DNA from: Rhizobium sp. NZLR1
GTDB taxonomy: Bacteria; Pseudomonadota; Alphaproteobacteria; Rhizobiales; Rhizobiaceae
Reading direction: 5' to 3'
DNA length: 64,000 nt
NCBI RefSeq assembly: GCF_017357385.1
Contig: NZ_CP071633.1
Span: 744,001-808,000, forward strand
Part shown: positions 25,647 to 34,870 of the stretch, one piece after another
How the letters are laid out: every line of letters starts with the position of its first letter
How positions within the stretch are numbered: the first letter of the stretch is position 1
Notes under the pieces: generated by a model
What the model saw: the letters and a program-made list of their open reading frames with translations, nothing else
Database searches by the model: none
Told to the model about the DNA's origin: nothing
Translations under genes and position numbers: made by a program

Positions 25647-27794
25647 ATGATGTTGCATTTCTGGAATAAATTCGGCATTCGCGCACAGATCACCTCCGGC
25701 TTCGTGCCGCTGATCCTATTGATGAGCCTGCTCACGGTCAGCGCGATCTCTGGCATGAATGGGCTCGCCTCGATTTTCGCCTCCTATCGCACCACGGCAG
25801 GCCAGAGCCTCGCCATATCGGACTACAGCGACCAGCTGAACGAGATTCAGATGTCGGCTGAAGCTTTCCGCTCTACGCCGACGCAGGATGTCGTCGACCG
25901 CTTCCGTGCCGGCGTGAAGGCGTTCGACGCCGACGACCCGCGTTTTGCCGGCAACAAGGACCTGCAATCCGGCCTTGCCGCGATCCGCCAGGACATTGCT
26001 GCCTATGGCAAGGCTTTCGAACAGATCGTTTCTCTTCAGGCCCGGCGTGACGCCTTGATCTCCAAGGTCACCGAATTTGGCCCTTGGACCAGCATTGCTC
26101 TCAACGACGTCGTGCGAAGCGCCTGGCGCCAGAACGATGTGGCCCTGTTGCAAATGACGGCGGCGACGCTGGAGGCCTTGAACCGCAGTCTCTATTTCTC
26201 TGAGCGCTTCGTGCATTCCAACGATTTTGCGGCCTATGACACGGCGCAAGCTGCACTTGCCGAAGCGGTCAGCCTCAATGAAGCCGCCGCCAAGGCCGCG
26301 AAGAACGAGCTGCAGAAGAAGCGCCTGATGGGCGCCGGCCAGCTCATGCAGAACTACACCGCCCGTCTCGGCGACATGAAGGACGTCCTGCAGGCCTCGG
26401 GCAACATCCGCCAGACGCAGCTCGGCGTGCTTGCACCGAGAATATCAGGCGGTTTCAAGGACTTGCAGGCAACTGTCGCGGGGGCGCAGAAGACCCTGGA
26501 TGGTTCGGTGGACGCAACGGTTGCCTCCGCGACCAGCACGACGCTGGCCATCAGCGGATTGTTGATCGTCATCGGCCTCGTGCTTTCCTATTTCGTCGGC
26601 CGGCTGATTTCCTCGGCGGTCCGCAACATGGCCCAGGCGATGGAGCAGCTTGCCCGCGGCGAGGAAGGGATCACGATAACGGGCGTCGAGCACCGCCATG
26701 AGCTGGGCGCCATGGCGCGTTCGCTGAAGGTGTTCCAGGAGACCGGCCGCGCCAAGCTGATCGCGGAAGCCAATGCCGAACGGGCTCGCCTGGCCGCCGA
26801 AGAAGAGCGGCTCCGCCAGGAGGCCGAGCGGCTCAGCGATGCGCAGGTGATGGAACATGCCTTCCGCCAGATCTCCGTCGGCCTCGATGCGTTGTCGAAG
26901 GGTGATCTCACCGTCCGCGTCGGCGAAGTCGACCATCGCTACGTCAGGATCCGGGATCATTTCAACAACTCGGTCGCGAGCCTCGAGGAAGCCGTCGACT
27001 CCGTCATTCGCGCGGTCGCCACCATCCGGTCCGGTCTGTCGGAAATCTCCACGGCCTCCAACGATCTCGCCCGCCGCACCGAGCAGCAGGCAGCCTCCCT
27101 GGAAGAAACGGTCGCAGCACTCGGCGACGTCACCCGCGGCGTCAACGGCACGGCGGAGGGCGCAGGCCGCGCCCAGGCTGTCGTGGCGACGGCCCGCACC
27201 AATGCCGAAAAGGGCGGCGAGATCGTCGCCCGCGCCATCGACGCGATGACGGAGATCCAGAATTCGTCCTCGAAGATCGGCAACATTATCAGCGTCATCG
27301 ACGAGATCGCCTTCCAGACCAACCTGCTGGCGCTGAATGCCGGCGTCGAAGCCGCGCGCGCCGGTGAAGCAGGCAAGGGTTTTGCGGTGGTCGCCCAGGA
27401 AGTCCGCGAACTCGCCCAGCGTTCTGCCAATGCGGCAAGGGAGATCAAGCAACTGATCTCGACCTCCTCGGCGCAGGTCAAGACCGGCGTCGAGCTGGTC
27501 GGCCAATCCGGCCTCTCGCTCGAACAGATCGTCGAGCAGGTCACTGCGATGAATGCGACCGTCGCCGAGATCGCCGTTGCCGCCCGCGAACAGGCGACGA
27601 GCCTGCGCGAGGTCTCGGCCGCCGGCGACCAGATGGACAAGGTGACGCAGCAGAACGCCGCGATGGTCGAAGAAACCACGGCGGCCGCCCAGAGCCTGAC
27701 ACAGGAAACCGAAAGCCTTGCCCAGCTGCTGCTGCGGTTCAGGACGAGCAGCGGCCGGGCATCGGACCATCGCCACTACGCAATGGCATCGTGA
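25647..27794 (+). CDS. Methyl-accepting chemotaxis protein
   Basis: A 715-residue inner-membrane chemoreceptor. A first membrane helix is at about residues 12-33 ([18 protein letters not shown]), then a helical periplasmic sensor region up to about residue 295, then a second helix ([20 protein letters not shown]), HAMP segments, and the signalling domain with the near-invariant hairpin tip [20 protein letters not shown] and [18 protein letters not shown]. Glu/Gln-rich methylation helices flank the tip. A second ATG at 25650 has better spacing to AGAGG and may be the true start. It sits 13 bases behind a binding-protein gene, implying a joint sensory unit. Confidence 0.93.
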   Translation: MMLHFWNKFGIRAQITSGFVPLILLMSLLTVSAISGMNGLASIFASYRTTAGQSLAISDYSDQLNEIQMSAEAFRSTPTQDVVDRFRAGVKAFDADDPRFAGNKDLQSGLAAIRQDIAAYGKAFEQIVSLQARRDALISKVTEFGPWTSIALNDVVRSAWRQNDVALLQMTAATLEALNRSLYFSERFVHSNDFAAYDTAQAALAEAVSLNEAAAKAAKNELQKKRLMGAGQLMQNYTARLGDMKDVLQASGNIRQTQLGVLAPRISGGFKDLQATVAGAQKTLDGSVDATVASATSTTLAISGLLIVIGLVLSYFVGRLISSAVRNMAQAMEQLARGEEGITITGVEHRHELGAMARSLKVFQETGRAKLIAEANAERARLAAEEERLRQEAERLSDAQVMEHAFRQISVGLDALSKGDLTVRVGEVDHRYVRIRDHFNNSVASLEEAVDSVIRAVATIRSGLSEISTASNDLARRTEQQAASLEETVAALGDVTRGVNGTAEGAGRAQAVVATARTNAEKGGEIVARAIDAMTEIQNSSSKIGNIISVIDEIAFQTNLLALNAGVEAARAGEAGKGFAVVAQEVRELAQRSANAAREIKQLISTSSAQVKTGVELVGQSGLSLEQIVEQVTAMNATVAEIAVAAREQATSLREVSAAGDQMDKVTQQNAAMVEETTAAAQSLTQETESLAQLLLRFRTSSGRASDHRHYAMAS

Positions 27795-27817
27795 TGCTCT
27801 GCTGATGCAGATAATCT

Positions 27818-27849
27818 AGGAGCGCCGCTGGAAGGGCGGCGCCGCTCCT
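27818..27849. terminator. Terminator-like hairpin between convergent genes
   Basis: AGGAGCG (27818-27824) pairs with CGCTCCT (27843-27849), with further GC pairing inside. It lies between the converging chemoreceptor and DUF3422 genes and may end both transcripts. Confidence 0.55.
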
Positions 27850-27885
27850 GCCTATTTCGGTGGACGCGGTGTGGTAGGCCCGGCG

Positions 27886-29148
27886 TCAGTGGCTTTCGGC
27901 TGCCGGGCCGTGCGGCGCACCGGCGATGCTCCTGCGCACATGACGGACAGCGGTCCAGACGGCGAAGAGCACGAGCGGGATAGCGCCGAGAACAGCGAGT
28001 TTTGTCACGTGCGGATCGACGCCCAGTTCGGAAATGCTTTCGAGGCAAATCTTCGCCAGGCCGACGGTGTAATAGGTAATGGCAATGACGGAGAAGCCTT
28101 CGACCGCCTGCTGGATATGCACCTGGATGCGGGCCCGCTCTTCCATCGACGTCAGCAGCGAGGCGTTCTGATCTTCGAGCTGAACCTGCACGGTGGTTCT
28201 GAGCAAGTCTCCGGCCAGGCTGACGCGTTCGGCCAGTTCATCGAGGCGCCGCTCTGCCGCATAGACCGAGCGCACAGCCGGTTGGAAGCGCCGGTCGATG
28301 AACGTACCCAGCCGTTGCCTCTGTTCGACCCGCTCTTCTCTGAGCTCGGAGAGCCGGCTCGCGACGATCTCGGCATAGGCTTTCGTCGCGCCGAAGCGGT
28401 GGCGGGCGAGTGCGGAGAAGTTCAGCACGTCGGAAGAGAGCCTAGTCACCTCGGACAGCAGCGCCTTGTCGACCTTGATGGCGCTCTGCATATGCGCGAT
28501 CAGCAGATCGAGGCGCCGGTCAAAAGCTGAGAGCCTCGAGACGGTCTCGCGCGCCATCGGTAACGCCAGCAGCGCCATCATCCGGTATGTCTCAATTTCC
28601 AGGAAACGCCGGACCATGCGGCCGGTGCGATAGGCGTTGAGGTTGCGGTTGAAGAACAGGAATTCGACGAACCCGCTGTCGGTCAGGCGGAAGTTCGAAT
28701 GCACTTCCGCATCGCCGCCGCCGACCTGGGATGCGACATAGTCCAGCTTTGGTTTTTCGAGACGCTGTCCATCCTTCTCGTCGCGCACCAGCACTCGGAT
28801 GGCCGCCATGACCTTTCCTTCGATCTGACGGTAACAGGCCTGAAAGGCTTCCGGCGGATTGCTGCCGGGTTCGGACGAAGCGGGAACGACGAAGGTGAGG
28901 GTCAGGAACTCGGTATGCGCCTCCCACTTCAGCCGACCGGCGCCGACGCGGCCGATGCCGTGGTTGCCCCCGAGGGTCATAGTGACATCTTCCAATCCCG
29001 GCAGGCGCTCCAGGATCGAGGGAGGGGCATTGTCGCCGACGATCGCGACATGCCAGACATCGGTGTCGCCATCGAAATAAAGCGACGGCCGGGCATGCAA
29101 CTCGTTGTGAAGCTCCCTGCGCAGCGGATGCTCGGAACCCATCGGCAT
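27886..29148 (-). CDS. DUF3422-family membrane protein
   Basis: A 420-residue protein matching the DUF3422 pattern: N-terminal HPLRRELHNELHARP, central YRMMALLALPMARE and DRRLDLLIAHMQSA, then long helices likely forming coiled coils (RLSELREERVEQRQRLGTFIDRRF) and two C-terminal membrane helices (GFSVIAITYYTVGLA, AVLGAIPLVLFAVWTAV). The layout recalls membrane-anchored cytosolic proteins. The function of the family is unknown. The ATG has AGGTG seven bases upstream. Confidence 0.88.
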   Translation of the reverse strand: MPMGSEHPLRRELHNELHARPSLYFDGDTDVWHVAIVGDNAPPSILERLPGLEDVTMTLGGNHGIGRVGAGRLKWEAHTEFLTLTFVVPASSEPGSNPPEAFQACYRQIEGKVMAAIRVLVRDEKDGQRLEKPKLDYVASQVGGGDAEVHSNFRLTDSGFVEFLFFNRNLNAYRTGRMVRRFLEIETYRMMALLALPMARETVSRLSAFDRRLDLLIAHMQSAIKVDKALLSEVTRLSSDVLNFSALARHRFGATKAYAEIVASRLSELREERVEQRQRLGTFIDRRFQPAVRSVYAAERRLDELAERVSLAGDLLRTTVQVQLEDQNASLLTSMEERARIQVHIQQAVEGFSVIAITYYTVGLAKICLESISELGVDPHVTKLAVLGAIPLVLFAVWTAVRHVRRSIAGAPHGPAAESH

Positions 29149-29261
29149 GGAGATGCACCTCTATACGGTAGACAGTCGCTGGGTCGCCGGCGTAATGACC
29201 GGGTGCCGGCGCTTATGATTTGACATGGCGCCTGGGGCTGGCCAAGGCTGACAACGCCTAT

Positions 29262-29277
29262 AGCCTCTCAGGAGGCT
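29262..29277 (-). terminator. Small hairpin behind the MFS gene
   Basis: AGCCTC and GAGGCT pair around TCAG, about 40 bases past the MFS stop codon. No T run follows, so termination is only a possibility. Confidence 0.3.
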
Positions 29278-29317
29278 CGTGTCACGACGCCTTCGCACCA
29301 GTCGCCCAGCCGTGCGT

Positions 29318-30679
29318 TCAGAGTGAGCGCCAGGCAACGAAGCTCCCCAGTAATTGTACGCCGCCGCCGGCCGACATCGCGACGATGAAGCCGGTTTCGG
29401 CTTCTCCCAGGAAGGCGAAAATCGCTCCGAGTAAGGCGACGCCTATCGTCGCGCCCACCATGCGGGCAACGTTTATCAGGGCGCTCGCCGTGCCGGCGCG
29501 ATCGGCGCTCACGGTTGAAACCGCGACCGCGGTCAGAGGCCCGGTCGCCATGCCCATGCCGACTCCGGTCAGCAGCAGTCCGATCTCTTCGGCGATGAAC
29601 CAGTCGGCCAGGAAGGACGCGCCGAGCAGGAGGTTGCCCATGCCCATCAGCGTCAGCCCTGCCGATATGGTGCGTTTCTTCCCCAGGTGCTCCGAGATCG
29701 AGCCTGAGAAGGGTGAGATCGCGATGAAGCTGAGGGCCATCGGCAACAGCGACAGTCCTGCTTGAATCGAGGCCAGGCGGCCGAGGCCCAAGGAGGCAAG
29801 CGGAAAGAGAAACAGCGTGCCATACATGCCGAAGGTCATCGCCGCCGTTCCGGCCATTGCGCCGCGGAACTGGCTGTCCTGGAACATTGAGATGGGAACG
29901 AGGGCCGTCTGCTCCAGGCGCTTCTCCACCATGACGAAGAGCAGCAGGAGAGCCGCGCCGCCGATTGCCAGGAGCGCAGTCCATAGTGGCGGCAGATGCG
30001 ATGATTCAATCGCGGTGAGGGTAAGGGCGGTGAGGGATGCGATCCCCAGCAATTGACCCGGCAGGTCGAAGGACCTGCCTTGCCGATCCGCGCTTTCCGG
30101 AATGAAAAGCCGCGCTCCTGCCGCCGCGATCAACGCGATCGGGATGACGACGAAGAAGACGGATCGCCAACCGAAATCGTGGATCAGGACGCCGCCGAGA
30201 GTCGGACCGAAGGCAAGCGACATCCCATTGCAGCCGGCCCAGATTCCGAGCACCTGTGCGCGGACCTTCTCATCCCGGTAGATGACCCGGATCAGCGAAA
30301 GCGACGCGGGCAGGAGGAGGGCGGAGCCGAGGCCCGTCAAGGCCCTGGTCACGATTAACATCGCGATGGTCGGGGCAAAGGCGCAGGCGAGGCTCGCCAG
30401 GGTAAAAACAGCACAGCCGATGACGAACATCCGGCGCCGGCCGTAGAGATCGGCAAACAGACCGCCGCTGATGAGAAGTGCTGCGTAAACGAGGTTATAG
30501 GCGTCGACGACCCATTGCAATTGCGTGACCGACGCCTTGAGGGCGAGGCCTATCGGCTGGACCGCCAGATTGACGACCGATGTGTCGACCTGCGCCACGA
30601 TCACGCCGAGGCAGAGAATGGCGAGAGCGGCAGGTTTCAGGTCCGAGCGGGACCGTGAGTTTCGTTCGATGACATTCAT
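29318..30679 (-). CDS. MFS transporter, DHA2 (EmrB/QacA)-like
   Basis: A 453-residue inner-membrane permease of the major facilitator superfamily. Motif C-like and loop 2-3 sequences are visible (GGLFADLYGRRRMFVIG; VDTSVVNLAVQPI, the start typical of drug:H+ antiporter-2 proteins), with about 14 hydrophobic segments. Family members export drugs, dyes or metabolites by proton antiport. No adjacent regulator or adaptor gene is present, so the cargo cannot be inferred. The start ATG has AAGG upstream. Confidence 0.9.
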   Translation of the reverse strand: MNVIERNSRSRSDLKPAALAILCLGVIVAQVDTSVVNLAVQPIGLALKASVTQLQWVVDAYNLVYAALLISGGLFADLYGRRRMFVIGCAVFTLASLACAFAPTIAMLIVTRALTGLGSALLLPASLSLIRVIYRDEKVRAQVLGIWAGCNGMSLAFGPTLGGVLIHDFGWRSVFFVVIPIALIAAAGARLFIPESADRQGRSFDLPGQLLGIASLTALTLTAIESSHLPPLWTALLAIGGAALLLLFVMVEKRLEQTALVPISMFQDSQFRGAMAGTAAMTFGMYGTLFLFPLASLGLGRLASIQAGLSLLPMALSFIAISPFSGSISEHLGKKRTISAGLTLMGMGNLLLGASFLADWFIAEEIGLLLTGVGMGMATGPLTAVAVSTVSADRAGTASALINVARMVGATIGVALLGAIFAFLGEAETGFIVAMSAGGGVQLLGSFVAWRSL

Positions 30680-30773
30680 GACGCTACCTTTCCATCGGCA
30701 AGACGTAGCGTGATTCAGGTCATCGACAATTCGAAACCGATCGAACTGTTAGAGACGGCAATGTGAGCAGAGC

Positions 30774-30815
30774 AAAAAAAACGATCAGCCACGGCCCGTT
30801 GCGAGACCGTGGCTG
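30774..30815 (-). terminator. Rho-independent terminator of the cluster 3 binding-protein gene
   Basis: Read leftward, CAGCCACGG and CCGTGGCTG form a perfect nine-base-pair stem (30786-30794 with 30807-30815), followed within a few bases by eight consecutive T (A at 30774-30781 on the plus strand). It is 39 bases past the stop of 30854-32140. This is a textbook intrinsic terminator. Confidence 0.88.
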
Positions 30816-30853
30816 TACAGCGCGCATTCTGCGGAGGGCGCAGGCGCGGCCGG

Positions 30854-32140
30854 TTACTTGTTGGCAGCGAGCGCCACGTTGACCTTGTCGACGTCTGCAC
30901 TCATCGCTTTGAATGTCTCGTCGAGGGAAAGCTCGCCGACAATCAGCTGGCTCATGCGCTGGACGATGAGCTGATAGATGGCCGAAGATCCCTTGAGGCG
31001 TTCCAGGTCGCGGGCTGCCTTCGGTGCGCTGGCACGGCTTGCAAGGAAGACGGCCATGGCGTCCTTGGCGTTCTTGCTCTCGAGCTTGTACTGCGGGTCC
31101 TTGATGTCGGCGCCGGTCAGGATGACGTAGTTTTCGGCGATTTCACGCTGGACCTTTTCAGAGCCGAGGAACTCGATGAAGGAGGCTACGGCCTGCGGGT
31201 ACTTGGTGCGTTTGAAGCCGACGATCGCGGTGCCGCCCGGCATCGCATAGCAACCGGCATCGCCGCAGGGTGCGTTGATCGCCGTCCAGTCGAAGGCGTC
31301 GCCGATCTTCTTCTGGAACGGATTGACCATCCAGTTGCCGGCAACATAGGTCACGACATTGCCGTTGACGAACTCGTCACCCATGTTCTTGTACTGGGTT
31401 CCGCCGGCCGCCCCCCACATTTCCTTCGGGAAAGAGCCGTCCTTCGTCCAGTTATAGAGATCGGTGATGTAGTGCTTGGCGGCGTCGTCGGGGAAGGCGA
31501 ACTTGCCGTCCTTGACGTAGTTCGAGCCGTAGGAGAAGGCCGCGCCGGAAAAGCGGTGGCCCGAGCGGTCCATCGTGAAGGGGATCTGGGCTCCGGTCGC
31601 CTTGGCGACGCGCGCGGAAGCTTCGACGATGTCCTTCAAGGTGGCGGTCGGCTTCGGAAGCGGTTCCTTAGCCTGTTCGAAGAGCGTCTTGTTGACGAAG
31701 GGCAGGTTGAAGGTCTGCGACGCGACATAGCCGTTGATTGAGTTCGGATCGTTGACGCCCGGGAAACGAAGCGTGTTCAGGCTGTCGCCGTGCAGCTTGG
31801 CGAAACCATCCGGGTCTTTCATCAAGGGGCGCATATCGAGATAGTAGGGCGCCAGCTGCCAATCGGTGATCTTGGCGATATCCGGGCCTTCGCCGACGGC
31901 AAGCTGCACCGGCAGCTGCTTGGCGACCGCATCATAACCCGACGAGACGAAATTCACCTTGATGTCTGGATGCGCGGTCTCGAATTCCTTGCTCAGCGCT
32001 TCCATCCGCTCGACGTAAGCCTGGTCGTCGTCGGTGAAGAGAAAGGTGATCGTCTGGGTTTCGGCCATGGCCACGCTGGACCATGCAAAAGAAACGGTGG
32101 CAAGCGCCAGTGCGAAAGCCCCTGAAAGGCAGGTTTTCAT
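30854..32140 (-). CDS. Sugar ABC transporter substrate-binding protein of the pectin cluster
   Basis: A 428-residue periplasmic family 1 binding protein. Signal peptide MKTCLSGAFALALATVSFAW..AMA is cleaved before ETQTITF. Mature features include DIKVNFVSSGYDAVAKQLPV and FVNGNVVTYVAGNWMVNPF. The ATG at 32140 is preferred over 32146 because GGGAGG is then six bases away rather than adjoining. It is a single-gene unit ended by a strong terminator, divergent from the pectin-type operon whose permeases (38423, 39420) and ATPase (37314) it must serve. An ATGAAAA-N2-TTTTCAT operator abuts its ribosome site. Expected ligand: a galacturonide or rhamnogalacturonan fragment (inference). Confidence 0.92.
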   Translation of the reverse strand: MKTCLSGAFALALATVSFAWSSVAMAETQTITFLFTDDDQAYVERMEALSKEFETAHPDIKVNFVSSGYDAVAKQLPVQLAVGEGPDIAKITDWQLAPYYLDMRPLMKDPDGFAKLHGDSLNTLRFPGVNDPNSINGYVASQTFNLPFVNKTLFEQAKEPLPKPTATLKDIVEASARVAKATGAQIPFTMDRSGHRFSGAAFSYGSNYVKDGKFAFPDDAAKHYITDLYNWTKDGSFPKEMWGAAGGTQYKNMGDEFVNGNVVTYVAGNWMVNPFQKKIGDAFDWTAINAPCGDAGCYAMPGGTAIVGFKRTKYPQAVASFIEFLGSEKVQREIAENYVILTGADIKDPQYKLESKNAKDAMAVFLASRASAPKAARDLERLKGSSAIYQLIVQRMSQLIVGELSLDETFKAMSADVDKVNVALAANK

Positions 32141-32152
32141 TTTCATCCTCCC

Positions 32153-32168
32153 ATGAAAACATTTTCAT
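32153..32168. promoter_or_regulatory. Operator copy 1 of the pectin cluster
   Basis: ATGAAAACATTTTCAT: perfect seven-base arms around CA, immediately upstream of the GGGAGG of the binding-protein gene. The same arms recur at 32294-32309. Confidence 0.78.
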
Positions 32169-32293
32169 CAATCGCGGCATAAACCGTCGATAGGCGAATT
32201 TCATATACTTGACATTCATTCCGTCAAGCTATTTTCTATGCCAATAGCGATGTTTTTGAGCAATTTTCAAAAATCAAGCACTCGAATAACATA

Positions 32294-32309
32294 ATGAAAA
32301 TATTTTCAT
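32294..32309. promoter_or_regulatory. Operator copy 2 of the pectin cluster
   Basis: ATGAAAATATTTTCAT is a perfect 16-base palindrome, 22 bases ahead of the GTG start of the 840-residue protein. Same arms as the 32153-32168 site, so one regulator probably controls both divergent units. Confidence 0.78.
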
Positions 32310-32331
32310 TTGATTGCGGAGGAGGCGATCT

Positions 32332-34854
32332 GTGAAAACGGAAAGCATCAAGCAGCCGGGTGACGTGGCGCCGGCTTATAGCGTGGCCGAGGGCCAGACG
32401 ATAACGGCATGGGCCGTTTCGGGCCTCATCGCCAGCTATTTCCCCGGCGAGCCGGCGCTCGCCGAAGATCGCGTGAACTATCGCTTCATCAACGGTTTCG
32501 TCGACGTCGGCGACCTGCCGTGTCGCAAGGCCTTCTGGTCGACCATGGTGGGGCGGGCGCTCATCGCCGACACGTCCTGGCCGACCGAAAGCCTGTATCT
32601 CCCGTGCTCGAACCGCCGCGTCGAGTTTACCAGCTTCTGGCATGTGCCGACGCATATCAGGCGATGGCTGAAGGGCACGTTCAGGACGGAAGCTCCGCGC
32701 ACGCTCAATCTCGCGCTCAAGACCTGCGGCGGCGTTCGCATCTGGGTCAACGGGCAGGAGACGGTGCGCTTCGAGCCCTTCAAGCGCAACACCGAAAGCG
32801 CAACTGAAATAGCGCTGTCGCTCGATGCCGGCGACAATGAGATTCTCGTCCATACCGAAGATCTTGCCGAGCGCGACACGACCTGGTTCTTCGAGCTCGA
32901 AATGCTGGACAAGGAGCCGCTCTGCGTGCTGCTGCCGGTATCGCTTGATCAGGACGAGGTGCGCGAGCTGGAAGCGCTGTCACGCGGCGTGCGGCCGGCC
33001 CGCGACGTCTTCGTCAACCAGCCGCTGGAGATCATCTTCGACACGGCGCCCGAGCGCGACCTGCCGGTGGAACTCAAGGTCGTCGGCCATGGCCACGAGC
33101 GGCCCGTTCTCGCCCATTCGAAACTGACCCTGCGCGCCCATCAGAGCCGTCTGATCGCCGAAGATATCTGCGGCATTGCCGACGGTTATCACGGTATCCA
33201 CATGACGATCGGCTCCGGCCCGGGTTCGGTCAGCCGCGTCATCGATGCCGCGTTCATGAGCAGCATTTCGCCATTGCCGCCCGAGCCGTCGCTTGCCGCC
33301 CGCAAGCAGCAGGCGTTGGAATACAGCGCCCGCTTCGGCGCCAACCGCGCCGGGCGCCTGATCGCGATGATGGAAATCGGCCATCAAGACCAGGAAAGCT
33401 TCGACCGCATCGTCGACGCGACACTTGCCTCGATCGAGGCACGGGAGGATTGCTCTGATTTCATTATGGTGCCGCTCTTGTGGCTGCTCGGCGCCTATGG
33501 CGACCGGATGCCCGAGGCGACGGTCGAACGCATCCGCCGTTCCGTTCTCTCCTACCGTTACTGGGTCGACGAGCCGGGCAATGACGCGATGTGGTTCTGG
33601 AGCGAGAACCACGTGCTCTGCTTCCATACCAGTCAGCTGCTGGCCGGGCTTCTTCTCCCCGACGCGGTATTCTCGGCTTCGGGGCGGACGGGACGGCAGC
33701 AGGCGGAACTCGCCGTCACGCGCCTCGGGCGCTGGTTCGACAGCGTCGAGGCCCATGGCCTGGCGGAGTGGAATTCGGCCGCTTATTACCCGATCGATTT
33801 CATCGGCCTGCTCGCATTGGAACGTTGGGCCGAGAGCGAGATCGCCGATCGTTCTCGCGGGCAGATCGACCTCATCTTCCGGATGATCGCTCTTCATACT
33901 CTGGCCGGCGTTCCGGCCGGTTCGCAGGGCCGCGCTTACGACAAGGAATTGCGCGCCGGCCCGCTGACCGAGCTCGCGCCTTTCGCCCAGGTCGCCTTCG
34001 GAACTGGTTGGCTGAACAACGGTGTCGCCGCGTTGACCATGTTCTGCGCCGGCGGCTACGAGCCGCCCGCCGATCTCGCCGAGCTTGCAGCACTTTCGCG
34101 GGGCAGAAGCGTCGAGGCGCGTTACAGCCAGGGGCTTGAGAGCGGCAAACTCGTGCTGTTCAAGAACGAGGCGGCGCAGCTTTCGACGGTCATTGATCAC
34201 AAGACTGGCCAGAAGGGGCACCAGCAGCATGTTCTCGATATCAGGCTGGCCGGCCATCCGATGGCGAGACTCTGGGTCAATCATCCCGGCGAGGACGATC
34301 CCTGGGGCAATCAAAGGCCATCCTATTGGGCCGGCAACGGCATCCTGCCCCGCGTCGCCCAGCATCGCGACGTCGCCCTCCTGATCGAAGATACTTGCGA
34401 CGCACGGCATGCATGGATGCATGCCTATATCGGCCGCGATGGGCTCGACGATCTCATCATCGAAGACAAGTGGCTGATCGCGCGATCGGGCAGGGGATTT
34501 TCCGCCCTCTGGGCCTCGAACGGGTTGGAACTGATCACCGACGGCCCGACCGGCGGTCGCGAGGCGCGCTCCTATGGGCCGCTCTGCGGCTGGGCGGCCA
34601 TCGTTGGGTGCGGCAATGGCGACGCCTTCAAAGCCTTCCTCGAGCGCCTGTGCCAGACGACGGTATCCTTCGATCCCGCGCTTCGGTGCCTTGCGCTGAC
34701 GCCGCCGGGTGGCCCGGCGATCTCTCTCTCCTATGCCGACGGTCTTTCGATCGCCGGCCAGCCCCGGCCGTTCACGCATGATCAGCCGCACCCGATCCTC
34801 ACCCACGACAGTGCGGCCTCCGGCGCCGGCGCTGACAGACCGTTCTACTCCTGA
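32332..34854 (+). CDS. Large protein of unknown activity, putative carbohydrate-active enzyme
   Basis: An 840-residue protein without signal peptide, first gene of the pectin-type operon. The GTG at 32332 is taken as start because GGAGGAGG lies six bases upstream. I see three parts. The N-terminal ~320 residues are beta-rich and include a jelly-roll-like segment (VRIWVNGQETVRFEPF near 134-150) as in galactose-binding modules of glycosidases. The central ~300 residues are helical and carry striking aromatic/acidic blocks, WFWSENHVLCFHTSQLLAG near residue 421 and GLAEWNSAAYYPIDFIGL near 477, suggesting an alpha/alpha-toroid active site. The C-terminus is again beta-rich. I recognise no named family. 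Its place beside GH105 and GH28 genes points to a cytosolic lyase or hydrolase on pectin fragments (inference). Confidence 0.8.
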   Translation: MKTESIKQPGDVAPAYSVAEGQTITAWAVSGLIASYFPGEPALAEDRVNYRFINGFVDVGDLPCRKAFWSTMVGRALIADTSWPTESLYLPCSNRRVEFTSFWHVPTHIRRWLKGTFRTEAPRTLNLALKTCGGVRIWVNGQETVRFEPFKRNTESATEIALSLDAGDNEILVHTEDLAERDTTWFFELEMLDKEPLCVLLPVSLDQDEVRELEALSRGVRPARDVFVNQPLEIIFDTAPERDLPVELKVVGHGHERPVLAHSKLTLRAHQSRLIAEDICGIADGYHGIHMTIGSGPGSVSRVIDAAFMSSISPLPPEPSLAARKQQALEYSARFGANRAGRLIAMMEIGHQDQESFDRIVDATLASIEAREDCSDFIMVPLLWLLGAYGDRMPEATVERIRRSVLSYRYWVDEPGNDAMWFWSENHVLCFHTSQLLAGLLLPDAVFSASGRTGRQQAELAVTRLGRWFDSVEAHGLAEWNSAAYYPIDFIGLLALERWAESEIADRSRGQIDLIFRMIALHTLAGVPAGSQGRAYDKELRAGPLTELAPFAQVAFGTGWLNNGVAALTMFCAGGYEPPADLAELAALSRGRSVEARYSQGLESGKLVLFKNEAAQLSTVIDHKTGQKGHQQHVLDIRLAGHPMARLWVNHPGEDDPWGNQRPSYWAGNGILPRVAQHRDVALLIEDTCDARHAWMHAYIGRDGLDDLIIEDKWLIARSGRGFSALWASNGLELITDGPTGGREARSYGPLCGWAAIVGCGNGDAFKAFLERLCQTTVSFDPALRCLALTPPGGPAISLSYADGLSIAGQPRPFTHDQPHPILTHDSAASGAGADRPFYS

Positions 34855-34870
34855 AAGATAGGGCTCCCGC

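Noticed and set aside
26445..27776. 443-codon minus-strand frame opposite the chemoreceptor gene
   Set aside because: The plus frame contains the invariant chemoreceptor hairpin; the minus frame is a composition artefact.
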